Positions 27,980-39,845 of a stretch of 57,067 nucleotides of DNA are shown piece after piece; within the stretch, counting starts at the first letter, position 1, and every line of letters begins with the position of its first letter. Origin of the DNA: Porogramme epimiltina. Its lineage: Eukaryota; Basidiomycota; Agaricomycetes; Polyporales; Polyporaceae. The notes beneath the pieces are model-generated. The model ran no database searches. It was not told the DNA's origin and was given only the letters and a program-made list of their open reading frames with translations. Location of the stretch: assembly GCA_900155495.1 (NCBI GenBank), contig FTLJ01000208.1, positions 1 to 57,067 on the forward strand, in the 5' to 3' direction. The translations under genes were made by a program, and so were the position numbers.

Positions 27980-30945
27980 TCAACTCTTCGCGCCTGACTG
28001 ACGCTCGAGCTGTTCGACGACCTTCCTGGCAACTTTCTCTTGTCCCTGGTTGAGGCTCGTGAACGTCATCGGTAACTCGTACTTCGTCTTCCCGATCACG
28101 ACCCAGACTTTGTATTTCGGGTCACCCGACGAAGTATTCCCGGAGAACTCATGACACCACTTTGGCTTAGGCATCTCCGATCTCGCACAATAATCTGCGG
28201 GGAATAAGGCGAGTGGTGGGTCAAAATCGCCCCCCTTCTTAAAGGTAATTTAAGGAATTTACCGAAAAGTGCATTAACGTTCTTCTGAGGAGCCGCCTCA
28301 ATCACCACCTTAGTGGGTTTCGCAGTTGACGCTTTCCCTTCGGACTTCAGCCTCGGAGACGCAGGGTTGTTGGAGGGGCCGGGAACAGGTGGTCCCTTGC
28401 CGGCTTCGGGTTGCTGTTGGTGAGACGTGGGGGGGATAGTCTGTGGGGGAACGAGGGCAGGAGCCGGTTGTGGTGTGTAAGACGGAAGAACTTGAGGTTG
28501 AGTGGCCTTAGCGGGGGAGGGATATGCTTGGTATATGGATGCTATGTGGGCGTTCATTGGGGTAGGAGTTGGGGCACCAGGATAGTATGACATATTAGGG
28601 GTGGCCATGGCGTGAGTGGGATATTGAGAGGGTTGATAAGGAGGCTGGTACCCAGGCGCAAAGGGTTGTCCTAGAGGAGGAATCCCGGCTTCATAGTGAT
28701 ACTGTTGAGGCGCCATGGGAATATAAGGAGGACGCGCAGAGGCTGGTTGGTTCGTTGGGTGATACGACGGTGTATACTGGGCGGCTTGACCGACGCCGGG
28801 TGGTCTTTGAAACGAAGCAGCACCCGAAGGGACGGCGCCGGAGAATGCGCCCGTGGGCTGGCCACCATTAGGAGCAGTCCCGCCGGGTGAGTGGGAATAC
28901 TGAGCGGAAGATGGCTGTTGCGGGGGCGTTGTAGACATATGGCCCGATGAGATGGGGCCAGAGAATGGTGGTGTAAAGGGTAGCGGCTGTGGTGTATACG
29001 GACCTCCGTGTCCTTGGTTATAAGGCTGTCTCCACGAGGAGTTTCGGATCGAAGGGTGAGCGTGCTGGTACGGACCTCCGGCTCGCTGTCGCTTGTTCTG
29101 CCATCCCGGGGAATGCGTACCGTACGTATGGAAACCGGCCTGATCAATACCACCAGCCCCTCCAGATTCCCATTTCCGCTTGCGGTTCAGCGGTGCGTGA
29201 TCCCGTTGAGCAGAGAAGGGGACGTAACCAGGAGGTGGAGGTTCCCCACGAAACCGTAGAAACTCGATGGCTCCTTGCTCTATTGCATGTAATACAACAG
29301 CAAACTTCGCGTCGTTTCGGTTACGATACTCAGCAGCCACGACGTAGTCCCGTCGGGGCTGCCGAGCATGCGCATCAGCTTCGAGCTCTAGAGTCAGTTT
29401 CGCACCACAAGCTACATAAAGTCTCTCATCAGCCAACGCACGACTTGATCGTTGCACAAGAGCTAACAGACCATCCAGTTCCATATCATACTCAATTGCA
29501 GGTTGGATCCCTGCCCCTCGCACCTTGCGATACTCCGTGTTCAGGGCTGGCAGCAAGACTTCTGAGATGTGTTTACGTGTTTGTGGGGACAGCTTGTCGT
29601 CGACCGCTTTCCCGACCCCGCGAATATAGCTACCGACACCTTCCGACATCGCGAGCAGGCACACAGCCGACTTCGCCTCTGCACGCTTAGAAAACCGCGC
29701 ATCGGCCAAGTAAGATCTCACTTCACCGGGTCGTTCGAGACGGAGCAAGCACCCGTGAACTTGAAATCAAAACGATTAGAGCGGAGTTCAACTCTAGCGA
29801 GAGGCATACGCACGATTATCTCGAGGGTCTAGTGTCCAAATAAAATTTGGAACGAGCTTCCCTCCCCGTGCTGCTTGTATGGTAGTGTTCAACCACGCGG
29901 GCCCGTTGATTTCCACGGCAGATCCAGACGGCACTGATTCTGGGAAGGGTTGAGGGAGACTCTCAAAATATTGCTGAAGGGAAAGCGGCGAATGGCTCTC
30001 TGACGTTCCTTGCAGGTCAAAGGTCGAAGGATCCCAGCTCTTGATGAAACGAACAACCCCCTCCTCGAGAGACACTTCAGCGCACGCCTTTCTGGCTTCA
30101 GAAGGACTATTATAGATTGTGTTGACGGAATACACTTTGCAATTCCGGGAGCCGAGACGGATACGTAGCGCACAGCCTTGAGCTAAGTTTTACAACGCAA
30201 GTAAGTATTGAGGTTAGCCAGGACAACGCATGGCTAGACGTACTCCTGCCAAACTTGGGTTCATTGATAATCAACCAGAACGGTTTAACCCTACCGCCGG
30301 TCGTCTCCAGACACGCTTGTTCAATGGTCTTAACGGATTCTTCCATTTCCAGAGGTGGAGGTGGTAACGGGAGTGACGTGACATCATCGTTCGCAGAGGG
30401 ATTCCCTTCGCCAGCGAGGATGAAGTCGATAGCGCCGTTCTCGATAGCAACGGAACTTGCACTGGCTTTTGCATCATACTTCCTTGCACAAGGGGTGGGC
30501 GATTGATATTTCCGAGAATGCCCTTGGGGACGGGTAATGGTCAAAACACAAACGACGGCTGGACCAAGGATCGTGTCATTCGTAGCTTGACGCGGAGCGT
30601 ACGCGTTGACATACCTGGGAGGTTCCCTTCATACTCAAAACTCAACGCCTCGGTATTGCCAAATGTGCTTTGACACGCCTGATGAAGCCGAGCGACCGCA
30701 CGAGGGATGGTGGGATGTTCGGATTCCGGAGCGAAAGGACCGGGGGGCGGCTGAGACCTGACTGTGGACGTACTCAGAACAGCAGGAATCAGGACGGTGT
30801 CGTCGAGGTATCGAGCCACCGTGACTGCTTGAGCAGTAATAAGCCCTTCGGTGACGGCAGAGAATCCATCGGCAACGTTGACTGGTGCAGAGGCGAAAGA
30901 GGGTAGATGAGTAGAGCTTGAGACTACCGCCGCCATCCTAGTCAA
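27980..30945 (-). CDS. Multi-domain dsRBD-like protein with Pro/Gln-rich linker
   Basis: Five exons (30615-30945, 30244-30558, 29814-30182, 28263-29759, 27980-28194) join in phase to 908 aa. The C-terminal 75 residues look like a double-stranded-RNA-binding domain: 'LFDYCARSEMPKPKW', then 'KYKVWVVIGKTKYE', then a helix 'GQEKVARKVVEQL'. Four earlier segments repeat the same order (helix, strands, then K-x-x-AK-x-x-A...A-x-E-x-G-x-x-x-F). The closing helices are 'KYDAKASASSVAIENGAIDFI' minus its ends (near 135-155), 'SPSEARKACAEVSLEEG', 'RAEAKSAVCLLAMSEG' and 'RNDAKFAVVLHAIEQGAIEF'. Introns 1-3 each fall inside the strand region of a repeat. Residues about 520-820 are Pro/Gln/Ser/Tyr-rich and probably disordered. 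No RNase III, helicase or deaminase motif is seen. A role in RNA binding is inference. Confidence 0.78.
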
Positions 30946-31763
30946 GGTCCTGTTGTTGACTTTGTTAGAACAAAGGACAACACTTTATATAGGACGTTGG
31001 TGGCGTGCGCGAACCGTCCCTCGTTGGGGCATTGATGCTGTTGCAGGAATCCAAAAATTTCCTTCGGCGCACCTGCAGCAGTATGCATGCCTATTCTCCT
31101 CACGCACGACGGGGTCGGTGGGCCCCCTATGCCCACACACAACACATTCATGACCACCATCTGAATATGTATCCCACCAACGAGGAGGCGAAGCCCAAAC
31201 CATAAGTGGTATTCTCACCTATGCTATGAGCAGCCCAACAGCGGCCTCGAACCGCCCGCGAGACGGAAGTGCTTAGCGTGGATGAATGGTGACGGTGACC
31301 GGAAGGGAGAAGAATAACCGTAACTGACGCGCATGCGAGGCTCGAGCTTATTCCGAGCCGCCCTGCTGTGTCCAACCCCGGCAGCCCGGTTCCTCAACAA
31401 TTGCGTCGTGTCCCCGCCCACCACACCGTCTAGTGTGAGCATCACCGCTGTCACGAACACCCTCTCATTCACTCTCATCCCCATCCCGCAACATGCCAGG
31501 TGTGCCATGAGCAGGCGAGTCTCAACTCTAGACCACTCACCTTCTCTCTTTGGCCCTGCGAGCGCATGTCCACGAACGTATCACCGAAGCATCGTGGAAG
31601 GCTGTGTACCATTTTTCGAAGGATGCAGCGGCAAGCAGAGCGGCGGAGTCGGATGTGTGCGGGTGGAAAAGGCGCGGTCAGCTGGTGCACCTTGACCTCA
31701 AGCCTCCAAAGAAGTTATCAGCGCCCCTAGGTACCGGGACAGCCAACCTTATCACAAACCCCC
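30946..31763. other. Divergent promoter region (dsRBD-like gene / PhyH gene)
   Basis: Bidirectional spacer. A plus-strand frame at 31550-31780 with 'ERITEASWKAVYHF' reads somewhat like protein, but has no start, splice partner or known motif, so I do not call it. Otherwise nothing beyond the TATA box. Confidence 0.45.
30984..30991 (-). promoter_or_regulatory. TATA box of the dsRBD-like gene
   Basis: TATATAAA on the minus strand about 40 bp before the start codon at 30945. Confidence 0.55.
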
Positions 31764-32846
31764 ATGGCATCCCCCCTTAGGCAGCACTACGACGAGCAAG
31801 GGTACGTTGTAGTCCCTGGCCTCATCTCCCAGGAGCATCTTACCGCACTCGAGGATGCTTGTGCGCACACCATCGGGCGCACCCGCAACGGCGAATGGAC
31901 TCACCGGCGCACCGTCGGCAGACAGTTCCCGCCCTACGGCGATGGCGACCCGGACTCATGGGGCGTGCAACACCTGATGCACCCGGACCTTGGAGAGCCC
32001 GCCTTCGCCCGGTGGTATACGTCGGATGCGCTTCTTGAGACTGTGGAGGAGCTCATGGGGTGCGGAGAAGATCAGCTGCAGATGGGTGAGCACTCTAACC
32101 CTACCCTTTGACATGATGTCGCCGCGGGGACGGACCTTACTAACGCGCGGATGTATAGAACTTTTCAATCTCCTTATCAACCCCATTTCTCATTCCTTCG
32201 CCCTCAGATGGCACCGTGACGACGTTAGAGAGAACGCGACGGAGGAGGAGGAACGCCAGGCACTTGGTGTTTGGCACCATGGAGTAAGAACAGCTCCATA
32301 TCACCAGCTCTATCCGCGCCATACGTAGTCCAAGGACGCTGACAGATGTCACCAGGTACAATGGAATACGTAGGTTCACCCCCTCGTCCACAAGCCCCGC
32401 CCGAATCTCAGACTTCGCGTTTCACCGTTAGCGCGCTGCGAACAGACTCGTGTTTATTTGTTGTTCCGGGATCACACAAAGCGCCGCGCACGCCGGAGCA
32501 GCGCGTGCATTCAAGCACGATGGACCCGCCCACGGACCCGCTAGACATGCCTGGAGTAGTGCGTGTTACACTGCAGCCGGGCGAAACGGTGTTCTACAAC
32601 AACAACATCTTGCATTGCGCGACATACGACAATCGCGAGGAACGGATCACGCTCCACGCCTGCATGGGCGAAGTGCGGGGCGGACCCACTCGAGCTCGGA
32701 ACATCCTCCAACACGGATTACATTGGATGAAGGAGGATAGATTTAGAGACACGCTCGATGAACGGGGAAAACGCATGTTGGAGAGGATCGTGAAGCTCCA
32801 GGAGAGCGTGAAGGGGGACATAGGATACTCTCTCGCTAACGTGTAG
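31764..32846 (+). CDS. Phytanoyl-CoA dioxygenase (PhyH) family protein
   Basis: Four exons (31764-32085, 32159-32283, 32356-32369, 32432-32846) encode 291 aa. PhyH proteins are Fe(II)/2-oxoglutarate oxygenases with a jelly-roll fold. The facial triad is visible: H126 and D128 in 'WHRDD' and H215 in 'LHCATYD'; R225 in 'EERITLH' would bind 2-oxoglutarate. The opening 'YDEQGYVVVPGLIS' and the strand 'CLFVVPGSHKAPRT' are typical. Exon 3 is only 14 nt, and including it restores 'WNTALRTDSC', which supports the model. The substrate cannot be told; fungal relatives hydroxylate fatty acyl chains or secondary metabolites. No biosynthetic cluster surrounds it. Confidence 0.88.
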
Positions 32847-33000
32847 TAGAACAACGACTTTAGCTAGAGAGTAGCAATAGTAGCCATGGATGTACGGTAC
32901 ATATGTAGGCGCGAGTGCCAGCAGAAGCGTAAGGAATGCCGAGAATACATCAGGATTGAGATGGCCAACGGGCTAGAACCAAGACATACGCAACACACTC

Positions 33001-35375
33001 TTACCCTTCCGTACCCTGCGCCACAGCTTGAGCCACACTACCCGGGCAGTTGAGCATGAAAGCCACTTGTGGCTGGCCAGGATAAAACCAAACAGCTGTC
33101 GCCTACCAAACGACATACCATCAGTCCACAGCGATATGTATCAATGCTGATATGGACTAACGATTATGGCATAGAACCCCATCATCGTCATGCCTTCTGA
33201 AATGTTTGCTTTGTTGTCTTCAGTCACGAAGTTCACAAGGAGGCATGCTCCCAGGACGAAAGCAATTTCAAGGTAATCTGGGGTAATGACCTTACGTTAA
33301 CTCCCTTGGATGGCCTATCGTTTGAATGACCAACCAAAAAGTAGATGCATCGGCCTGTCTGTCCACCATCCGAGCAGGACTAAGACCGGCATCCAAAGGA
33401 GCGTGAATTGGATGCTAAGGTCGATGGGTCGTCCGTGTGAAAGCAGGGTCGGGTCCAGGCGAGTATGGGCATCAGGGATGACGCGACCATCGAAGAACTC
33501 GTCTTCCGAGCTTTCTTCATTTTCCGAATCTCTGGGTAAGCGACTTGCACCGCTACCCTTCGGAGGCCTGCGGGGATTGGTAGTGGTCTTCACTGGGTCA
33601 TTGGGGGAAGCTGTCGCTGGGAAGGTTGATCGAACCTTCCTCCATTGGGAAGTAGAAAACTTGTATATAGCGATGATGCCGTCGGAAGAGAAAGATATGA
33701 CAGGAAGGATCACGAGCCCAAAGAATCTAAACAACAAAGGAGATCAGAGAAACTAGAGACAAGGAAAATGACAGAAAACGCACTCGGTCTGGACGTCGAG
33801 GGTCTGTCGTACGCCCTCGATGCTTGATACGAGCTAGGAGCATGTCAATGGAAGGGTGGATTAGAAGAAGAGAACTACTCACAAATTCCGCTGTGACTCC
33901 CATAAAGGAGATGGTGACAACGACGACCAACAACAACACCACCGGATGTACATTACTACCCTTGCTATCGCTCTGACTCTCTGGGGTGGGTGGTGGATTG
34001 GAAGCATTAGAGCTATCATCAGGTCTCATGTGTCTGTAGAAACGTGAGACGATATAACTATACCGTGCAGATTAGTAAGCGAGAGCAACGAGGACGAGAG
34101 CTGGAATGGAACAGGTTGCTCACATCACTAATAGAACGACAGATGCTCCCCTACTCATTCGGAGGATGTCACGCCTAACAAAATCGTTCACGAGTGGCAC
34201 GAATTTGGGGGGTAGTCCGGTATCTCCTGTTGACTGCGTACTCGATGTCGAACCGGAGGTTCCAGTATCCAGTGCGGCGAAGAACGCTGTGGGAACCACC
34301 ATGGAGAGAACGCTTGGAAAGAAGAATAAGCATATTGAGGTACCATTGATACAACACGCAACATACCCAACCATGAGAAGAGATGAGTTAATGCTCATGT
34401 CTCGTGGGTGGAGTGGTAACTCAAAGTTCTCCGCTCCATGAATGAAGAACTCAGTGCCTGGGACAAGTAGAAGGTGAAGCAGAACGACTCCTGACGAATG
34501 TTCCCGATATATGTCTAAAGGTTCTCATGATTAGGGGTGGAATATTACTCACCTACGATCGTTGATTGGAGTAGACGCAGTCTTCCCTGGGTCAGATAAC
34601 TGGCATCGAGGCACATATGTGTAAAGTATAGACTTACTCGCATTTCAACAGCAGTATGATTGCTAGCGTCGCTTCGATGGCGCTGAGGGAATTTTGACAA
34701 GTCAGCGTCGCCCTAACATGGTAACCTTTGATGGTGCAGCGTATACTGACTTGTTCAACGTGATGACGATGAAGGACTGGAGGTCTCGACCCAAGTAGAC
34801 AGCCGCTTCCTCTGCACACCAGTCGAAGATTCTCTGCAGAGGGATCATAGTGACAAAACATACTGGGAGATAAATAAATCAGTATCACTCTCAGGGTCGC
34901 ATTGAGCAGATCTGTTGAAGATAAGTCACTACACTCACACCAAAATGTCTCATGTGGCCCCCATTTACCAACATTCCAGTGAGCGGACCAAGCAAAGGGA
35001 AGAGCGATGAGTAAGCCTCCCATCCCTACCCATTATGGAGGTAAGCGGTGGAATGCGCGACTACCTCGTGGCTTCTAGAAACCTTACATGAGATGGCCTT
35101 GAAAAGGTTTCCAAAGCTTGTTAGCCAGCTCGAAGGATACGATGTCTTCGAGATAGTTTCGTAACGCTTCCTGAAAGTCTTCCGGATGTGCCAAGGGGAT
35201 TCAAATCGTAGACACCACGATTTCGCAGGATTACTGTAAACGCCACCTTTGAATCTCATAATTCAAGGCTGTAAACTTTAACTCACCTGCTACTCTTTCC
35301 ATTGCCAGCATCGCGACCATCAGTGGCCGCCTCTACGTCCTCAGAACCAGGAGTATGTGATGATTGTGTTGCCAT
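33001..35375 (-). CDS. CAX-like cation/proton exchanger, copy 1
   Basis: About twelve to thirteen exons on the minus strand, start 35375 (MATQSSHTPGSEDV), stop 33001-33003, roughly 540 aa. Multi-spanning transporters of this family exchange Ca2+ or other cations for protons, usually at the vacuole. The first repeat has 'NAIEATLAIILLLKCE', where canonical CAX has GNAVE; then 'LRLLQSTIVG' and 'VVLLHLLLVPGTEFF'. A loop with 'RMSRGASVVLL' precedes the second repeat, 'GVTAEFLVSSIEGV', where canonical CAX has GNAAEH. The C-terminus has 'LLVNFVTEDNKANISEGM' and 'WFYPGQPQVAFMLNCPGS'. An acidic loop ('SENEESSEDE') is longer than in copies 2 and 3. One donor is GTCAGT and another GTTGGT, both weak. Exons match copy 2 in length and phase through the first half. 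Confidence 0.8.
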
Positions 35376-35560
35376 CAGCGCAAGAGGCGTAAGACCAGTG
35401 CTCGGTGGACCGACAGGTAACCCTATTCATATAGTCCATTGATGTCCGTTTGCATAAGGTATGTGGTACAAATCCTCGCGGAAGCTAGCTGGTCTATGCC
35501 GTGCAGGACTGCAGGAGGGTTGAGGTGAACAACAGGGTTCGGCAGCTTCAGAAGTATGTA

Positions 35561-36061
35561 TTAGGAAGAGAAGTTGGACGTACAGGGGCCTCGATTGTGT
35601 AGGTCAGGCGGGGAAGCGAAATACTGGGGGTCTTCGCGTAAGTCGGGCCGCCGTAATAAAGGATGAAAGCTGGCAAAGACGATACCTTTTTCATTGAAGC
35701 ATGTTCTGATATTAGGCGCAGTAAGAAGCGCAACCGAGCCGGCAGGGTGTGGTGGCCCGCCTGCGGAATGTTACTTGGCGTTTGTGAGATATCGGAGCAA
35801 TTTAAGCTCACGCCTTCAACGGCATATGTGTGAAAGTCTTCGATAAGAGCCTATGGAGAACCCAAAATTCAATTGGTGTGTTGTCACGGCTGAGGGATTG
35901 TGGAATCCACTTACTTGCGTTGCACCCGCGTTGTACTCACGTTTCTCACTCGAGACCAAGCATAGCGCCTGATACACCACACCTTCCGCGTCTTGACTGC
36001 GTGATCGGCGAGATAACTCGTAAGGAATATATAGAATTCCGGAGCTTCCAGACTTTTTCAT
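35561..36061 (-). pseudogene. Truncated gene remnant, possibly acyl-CoA thioesterase II-like
   Basis: Minus-strand coding-like pieces joined by plausible introns begin at 'MKKSGSSGILYIPYE' (36061) and run through 'SRRSRSQDAEGVVYQAL', 'NAGATQ', 'ALIEDFHTYAVEG' and 'TCFNEKGIVFASFHPLL' to a TAA at 35561-35563. 'SRRSRSQDAEGVVYQ' and 'FNEKGIVFAS' resemble strands of double-hotdog acyl-CoA thioesterases (TesB type), but the catalytic parts are missing. The fragment starts only 47 bp after the CAX copy 2 stop codon, so its 5' end was probably lost when the CAX genes were placed here. The family assignment is tentative. Confidence 0.3.
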
Positions 36062-36107
36062 ATATAACGTGAAAGGAGCGTTCCGTAGAACCACGCGCAA
36101 CAAGACC

Positions 36108-38329
36108 TCACAACAGGACCAGCTCGCCCGTGCCCTCCACCCCTTGAGCAACTGCTTCTGCTACGCTCCCTGGGCAGTTCAGCAAGAACGCAACCTGAGG
36201 TTGGCCTGGATAGAACCAGACGGCCGTAGCCTATAACACGTGGTGGTGAGCATATTCTCTGGTAAGAGGCGGCATTAATGCCGACTTACAATCATCACGT
36301 AGAACGAGATCATCGTTAGTCCCTCCGACATGTTAGTCTTCGAGTCTGCCATAACGTAATTCACGAGGAAGCACGCCCCAAGAAGGAGCGCGACCTCGAA
36401 GTAATCTAATGACCATGAATCAGGTACCGCCGCTGCTCTCGGGTTTTGTCAAACCACCCACCGAATAGCAAGTGCATTGGTCTGTCGGTCCACCACCCGA
36501 GCAGGACAAGGAACGGGGTCCACCAGAGCGTGAACTGGATGCTGAGATCGATCGGACGTCCATGCGCGAATTCAGACGAGAACGGTTCTAGATCTTCGTC
36601 GAACATCTCAGTGTTGGGGGTTGGAGGAATGACGTTGGCGTCAGTGTGCCGCCGACGAAGGGCACGACGAAGGTGTTTGTACGAGTTTCGGGAGAAGTTT
36701 CCGATCGCGACGATACCGTCTCCGGAAAAGGAGACGATGGGGAGCAAGATGAGACCAAACCATCTGAGGGTTCAAGGGGCGTCAGCGTTGTATGAGAATG
36801 CGGAATCAGGAGACGCACTCGGTCTGAATGCCGCTGGATTCGCGGACGTCTTCGATACTGGAAGCGAGCTAAGGCAGTTATGAGAATCGCAGTGGATCAA
36901 GTAGATCTCTCTGGATAGGGGCTCACAAACTCCGCAGTGGGTGCCATGAGGCCAACTGCTATGATGAGCAGTGCAGCACATGCCCATGGATTGACGAGGA
37001 CAACACGTTCTTTCGGGGGGACGGGGACAGTATTGGACCTCGTGGGCGACTGCAGATCGCAAGAGGAGGAGAGGGAATTCTTGCGCTTCATGTAATCTTT
37101 CCCGGGGCGCGTGCGAGGCAGCAAGTGCTGATATATCCGTGATGCAATGTATCTGTCAGGCTGGCTGTCAGATGGCTGAGATGAAGGACAGGGCAGATTC
37201 GTGGCATGGCGCACATAACGAGGAGGGTCACCGAAATGCCCCGGCTCATCCTCAGGAGATCTCGACGGACAAAGTCACTGACGAGCGGGACGAAAGAGGG
37301 GGGAAGTCCAGACTCGGTGGGCTGCTGGGTCCCATTGGTAGTACTGAGAGATCCGCGGTCCAATGCGGCGAAGAAGGCCGTCGGTACGAACATGGATAGG
37401 ACGCTATTAGGGGAAATCAGCTCGATGACCATGTAGATCCATGAAGGAGATATACCCGATCATGAGTAGGGAGGGATTCACGCTTGTATGCTGGGGGTGC
37501 AACATTTGTTCGTATTGACGCGCACCGTGGACAAAGAATGGTGTCCCTGGGATAAGGAGCAAGTGGAGAAGTACAACCCCTGCATTTCCGTCAGTAAAGT
37601 TTGTTGGAAGGATCAGATGACAGACGCATACCTACGAGAGTAGACTGTAGTAGTCGCAACCTGCTCCAAGATGAGACAGTGAGGCTCGTGTGGATATAAA
37701 ACGATACTCACTCGCATTTGAGCAACAAGATGATTGCCAGTGTAGCCTCCACTGCGCTGTGGTATGGTGAATTGAGGGTCAGTGTGTTTATAAACAATGC
37801 CTTACTTGCTGAGTGTGATTATGAGAAGATCTTTGAGGTCTTCATCGAGAAATTCGCCCATTTGCTCTCCTCCCCAATCAAAAATCTTCTGGAGCGGGAT
37901 CATGGCGACAAAACATACTGCACGTGACATCAGTACGCGTGTCATACACGCCAAAGGAGCGCGGCACTCACGAGCGAATGTCGCGTTATGGCCCCATGTC
38001 TCCACGTGCCAATGCGCAGCCCAAGCGAGGGGAAGGGCAAGGAGCAGGAGGCTCACCCCTGTGTTCGAGCACGTTTAACCCAGTACGCGGGAAAGCAGGT
38101 AGAAGTACTCACACGACATAGCCTGGACTGTATTGAGGAAGCTCTTCTTCCAACCGGGATACCTTGGAACATCTTCGGGCTTGACACGCTCCCATACGGT
38201 GTTTGTGACGCCCCCCAAACCCTTTTCGGCGTAGTCATACGCTGCGAGGATGGAGCCGCCTACAAAGGCGGCCCATGCTTGGGCTCGCGGTACGGACGAG
38301 GCGGCGGGTGGCCTGTTGGATGACGACAT
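36108..38329 (-). CDS. CAX-like cation/proton exchanger, copy 2
   Basis: Twelve exons on the minus strand (38113-38329, 37972-38058, 37806-37917, 37712-37756, 37632-37660, 37456-37579, 37215-37403, 36927-37152, 36819-36868, 36462-36763, 36290-36405, 36108-36230) sum exactly to 539 aa. Repeat 1 carries 'SNAVEATLAIILLLKCE' and 'RLLQSTLVG'; repeat 2 carries 'APTAEFLASSIEDV' and 'FGLILLPIVSFSGDG'. The amino-acid context of both acidic transport residues (NAVE and PTAE) is changed from the family consensus. The C-terminus has 'LVNYVMADSKTNMSEGL' and 'WFYPGQPQVAFLLNCPGS'. It is a tandem paralogue of copy 1 in the same orientation. An N-terminal cytosolic segment of about 75 residues precedes the first membrane span. 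Confidence 0.85.
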
Positions 38330-39557
38330 ACGAGAGGAGGTTCGTGGTGGTAAGTGGGTCAGTCGAGGGCCGTAGCCACGCTGAACGCGGAATGTGCGAT
38401 TAAAAACTACTGCTGATCGATCAATGAGGGCGTGGTAAATGCAAGGGCGGCGGCGGCGGAGGATATGTGCAGCAACGAAGGCAGGGGCTGGAAGGGGCTG
38501 GCTTCGAAGCCTCCGGGTCTTCAGGACCGGCCGTCTCCATTGGATCGTCTACAAATGACATGAACTACGAGGAAGGTTAGAGCGGGAATTCAGACTCACA
38601 TTCCAAGCCCACGGAGAGTGCACCGTGTAGCGATATGAGCATACACTAGTCCTATATGCATACTTGACGGACACCTTGGCCGGGAAGCCGCACACGACGA
38701 GGAGGTGCTTGACGGCCTTCTGACAGGGAAGCTCGAGTTGCGGGATAAGCGCGGGTGCCGCCCCTTCACGGAACCGCCGACGCCGTTACCTCGCGCATCT
38801 GTGTCTTCACTTCGAGCCGTCCACCAGTGCTTCTCCGCGTATTTCGTAATGCTTCGAAGACGCCCACCGTGTACGAGCATGGTGGCTCGAAAACACGCTC
38901 ATCCTGAGGTGCTGACCTGGTCAGTTTTTGGACCACACTAAGCGAGGGGAGCGGCGTTCCACTGACACGTACGGTGGACCTACGGGGACCTACAGATGTC
39001 CACGTCGAGAAGACAGAAAAGGGGCTCTCTCGAAGATGTCATTTCAGAGCGCTATGATGAGAAGAATTAGTCATCTTTGTAATGTCTCAATCAAAGAATC
39101 AGCATTACTAACGATCGCATACAATGTAAAAACCACACGTACCAGGTTGAAGGGTCAAGAAAGCCATGCCTCGATGCGCAACGTTCAACGCTTTTTCTAT
39201 GATATATTGTGGTCTGGATTATCAGAAAATTCGTGGGGTCATCATCCGTGTCATGAGTGCTTACCGTCATCGAACTTGAATTTGCTGCCAGTGAGTGCTC
39301 CGTGCCTTCGCCGGAGTCTGGTGCTGGCACTCACATAGTACCCTTTAGCTTGCGGTAGGCGTACCCCTTGGAGTGGCCAATCAGATAGGTGTTCGATATG
39401 CGTAGCCAGTCCTGGATGAACCAGCAATAGTGTAAGCGGATGGGGAGCCAGCATCCAAGTTCAAACCATTTCAAGTGGGAGGTGGCCCAAACTGGACATG
39501 TTGTCGTCCGGAGTGGGCGCCCTGAGTCAGGGATCTACTTTGGATTGTCTACAACAT
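38330..39557. other. Intergenic region with a possible exon remnant
   Basis: The minus strand at about 38640-38760 reads 'ALIPQLELPCQKAVKHLL' followed by 'VVCGFPAKVSVKYAY', which looks protein-like, but no start, splice structure or family could be attached. The remainder shows nothing. A lone fragment of an unidentified gene is possible. Confidence 0.35.
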
Positions 39558-39657
39558 GCTTGGATGGCTCAGTTGGTTAGAGCGCAGGTCTCATATTTCG
39601 CTGTGACCGTCCTGGACGGGTAATCCTGAGGTCGTGAGTTCGATCCTCACTCCGAGC
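39558..39657 (+). tRNA. tRNA-Met (CAU), elongator type, with intron
   Basis: The only plus-strand copy. Acceptor GCTTGGA/TCCGAGC, D arm GCTCAGTTGGTTAGAGC, loop CTCATAA, box B GTTCGATCC. A 27-nt intron with CCGTCC/GGACGG pairing follows the anticodon. A T7 run about 20 nt downstream is the likely terminator. The 3' flank is shared with copies 2 and 3 although this copy is some 18 kb away and inverted. Confidence 0.93.
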
Positions 39658-39765
39658 ATGCATTGTCAAAGTTATTCATTTTTTTCGCCTTTCAAACCGA
39701 GTCTGATTCGTTTAGTGAAGTGGGAAGGCGGGCATACAACTGTTTTCTATTTTGTCTCTCCTCTT
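39658..39765 (+). repeat. Shared tRNA-Met 3' flank, copy at tRNA 4
   Basis: Blocks TTTTTTTCGCC, CAAACCGAGTCTGATTCGTT, TAGTGAAG and AAGGCGGGCATACAAC follow the tRNA in the same order as at copies 2 and 3. Confidence 0.75.
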
Positions 39766-39845
39766 GATCTGCACCCAGCATACAAGTCAACCCTCGAGCT
39801 TTCGACAGATCACATGTGCACTGCTACCACCGTCGTACATGACCG

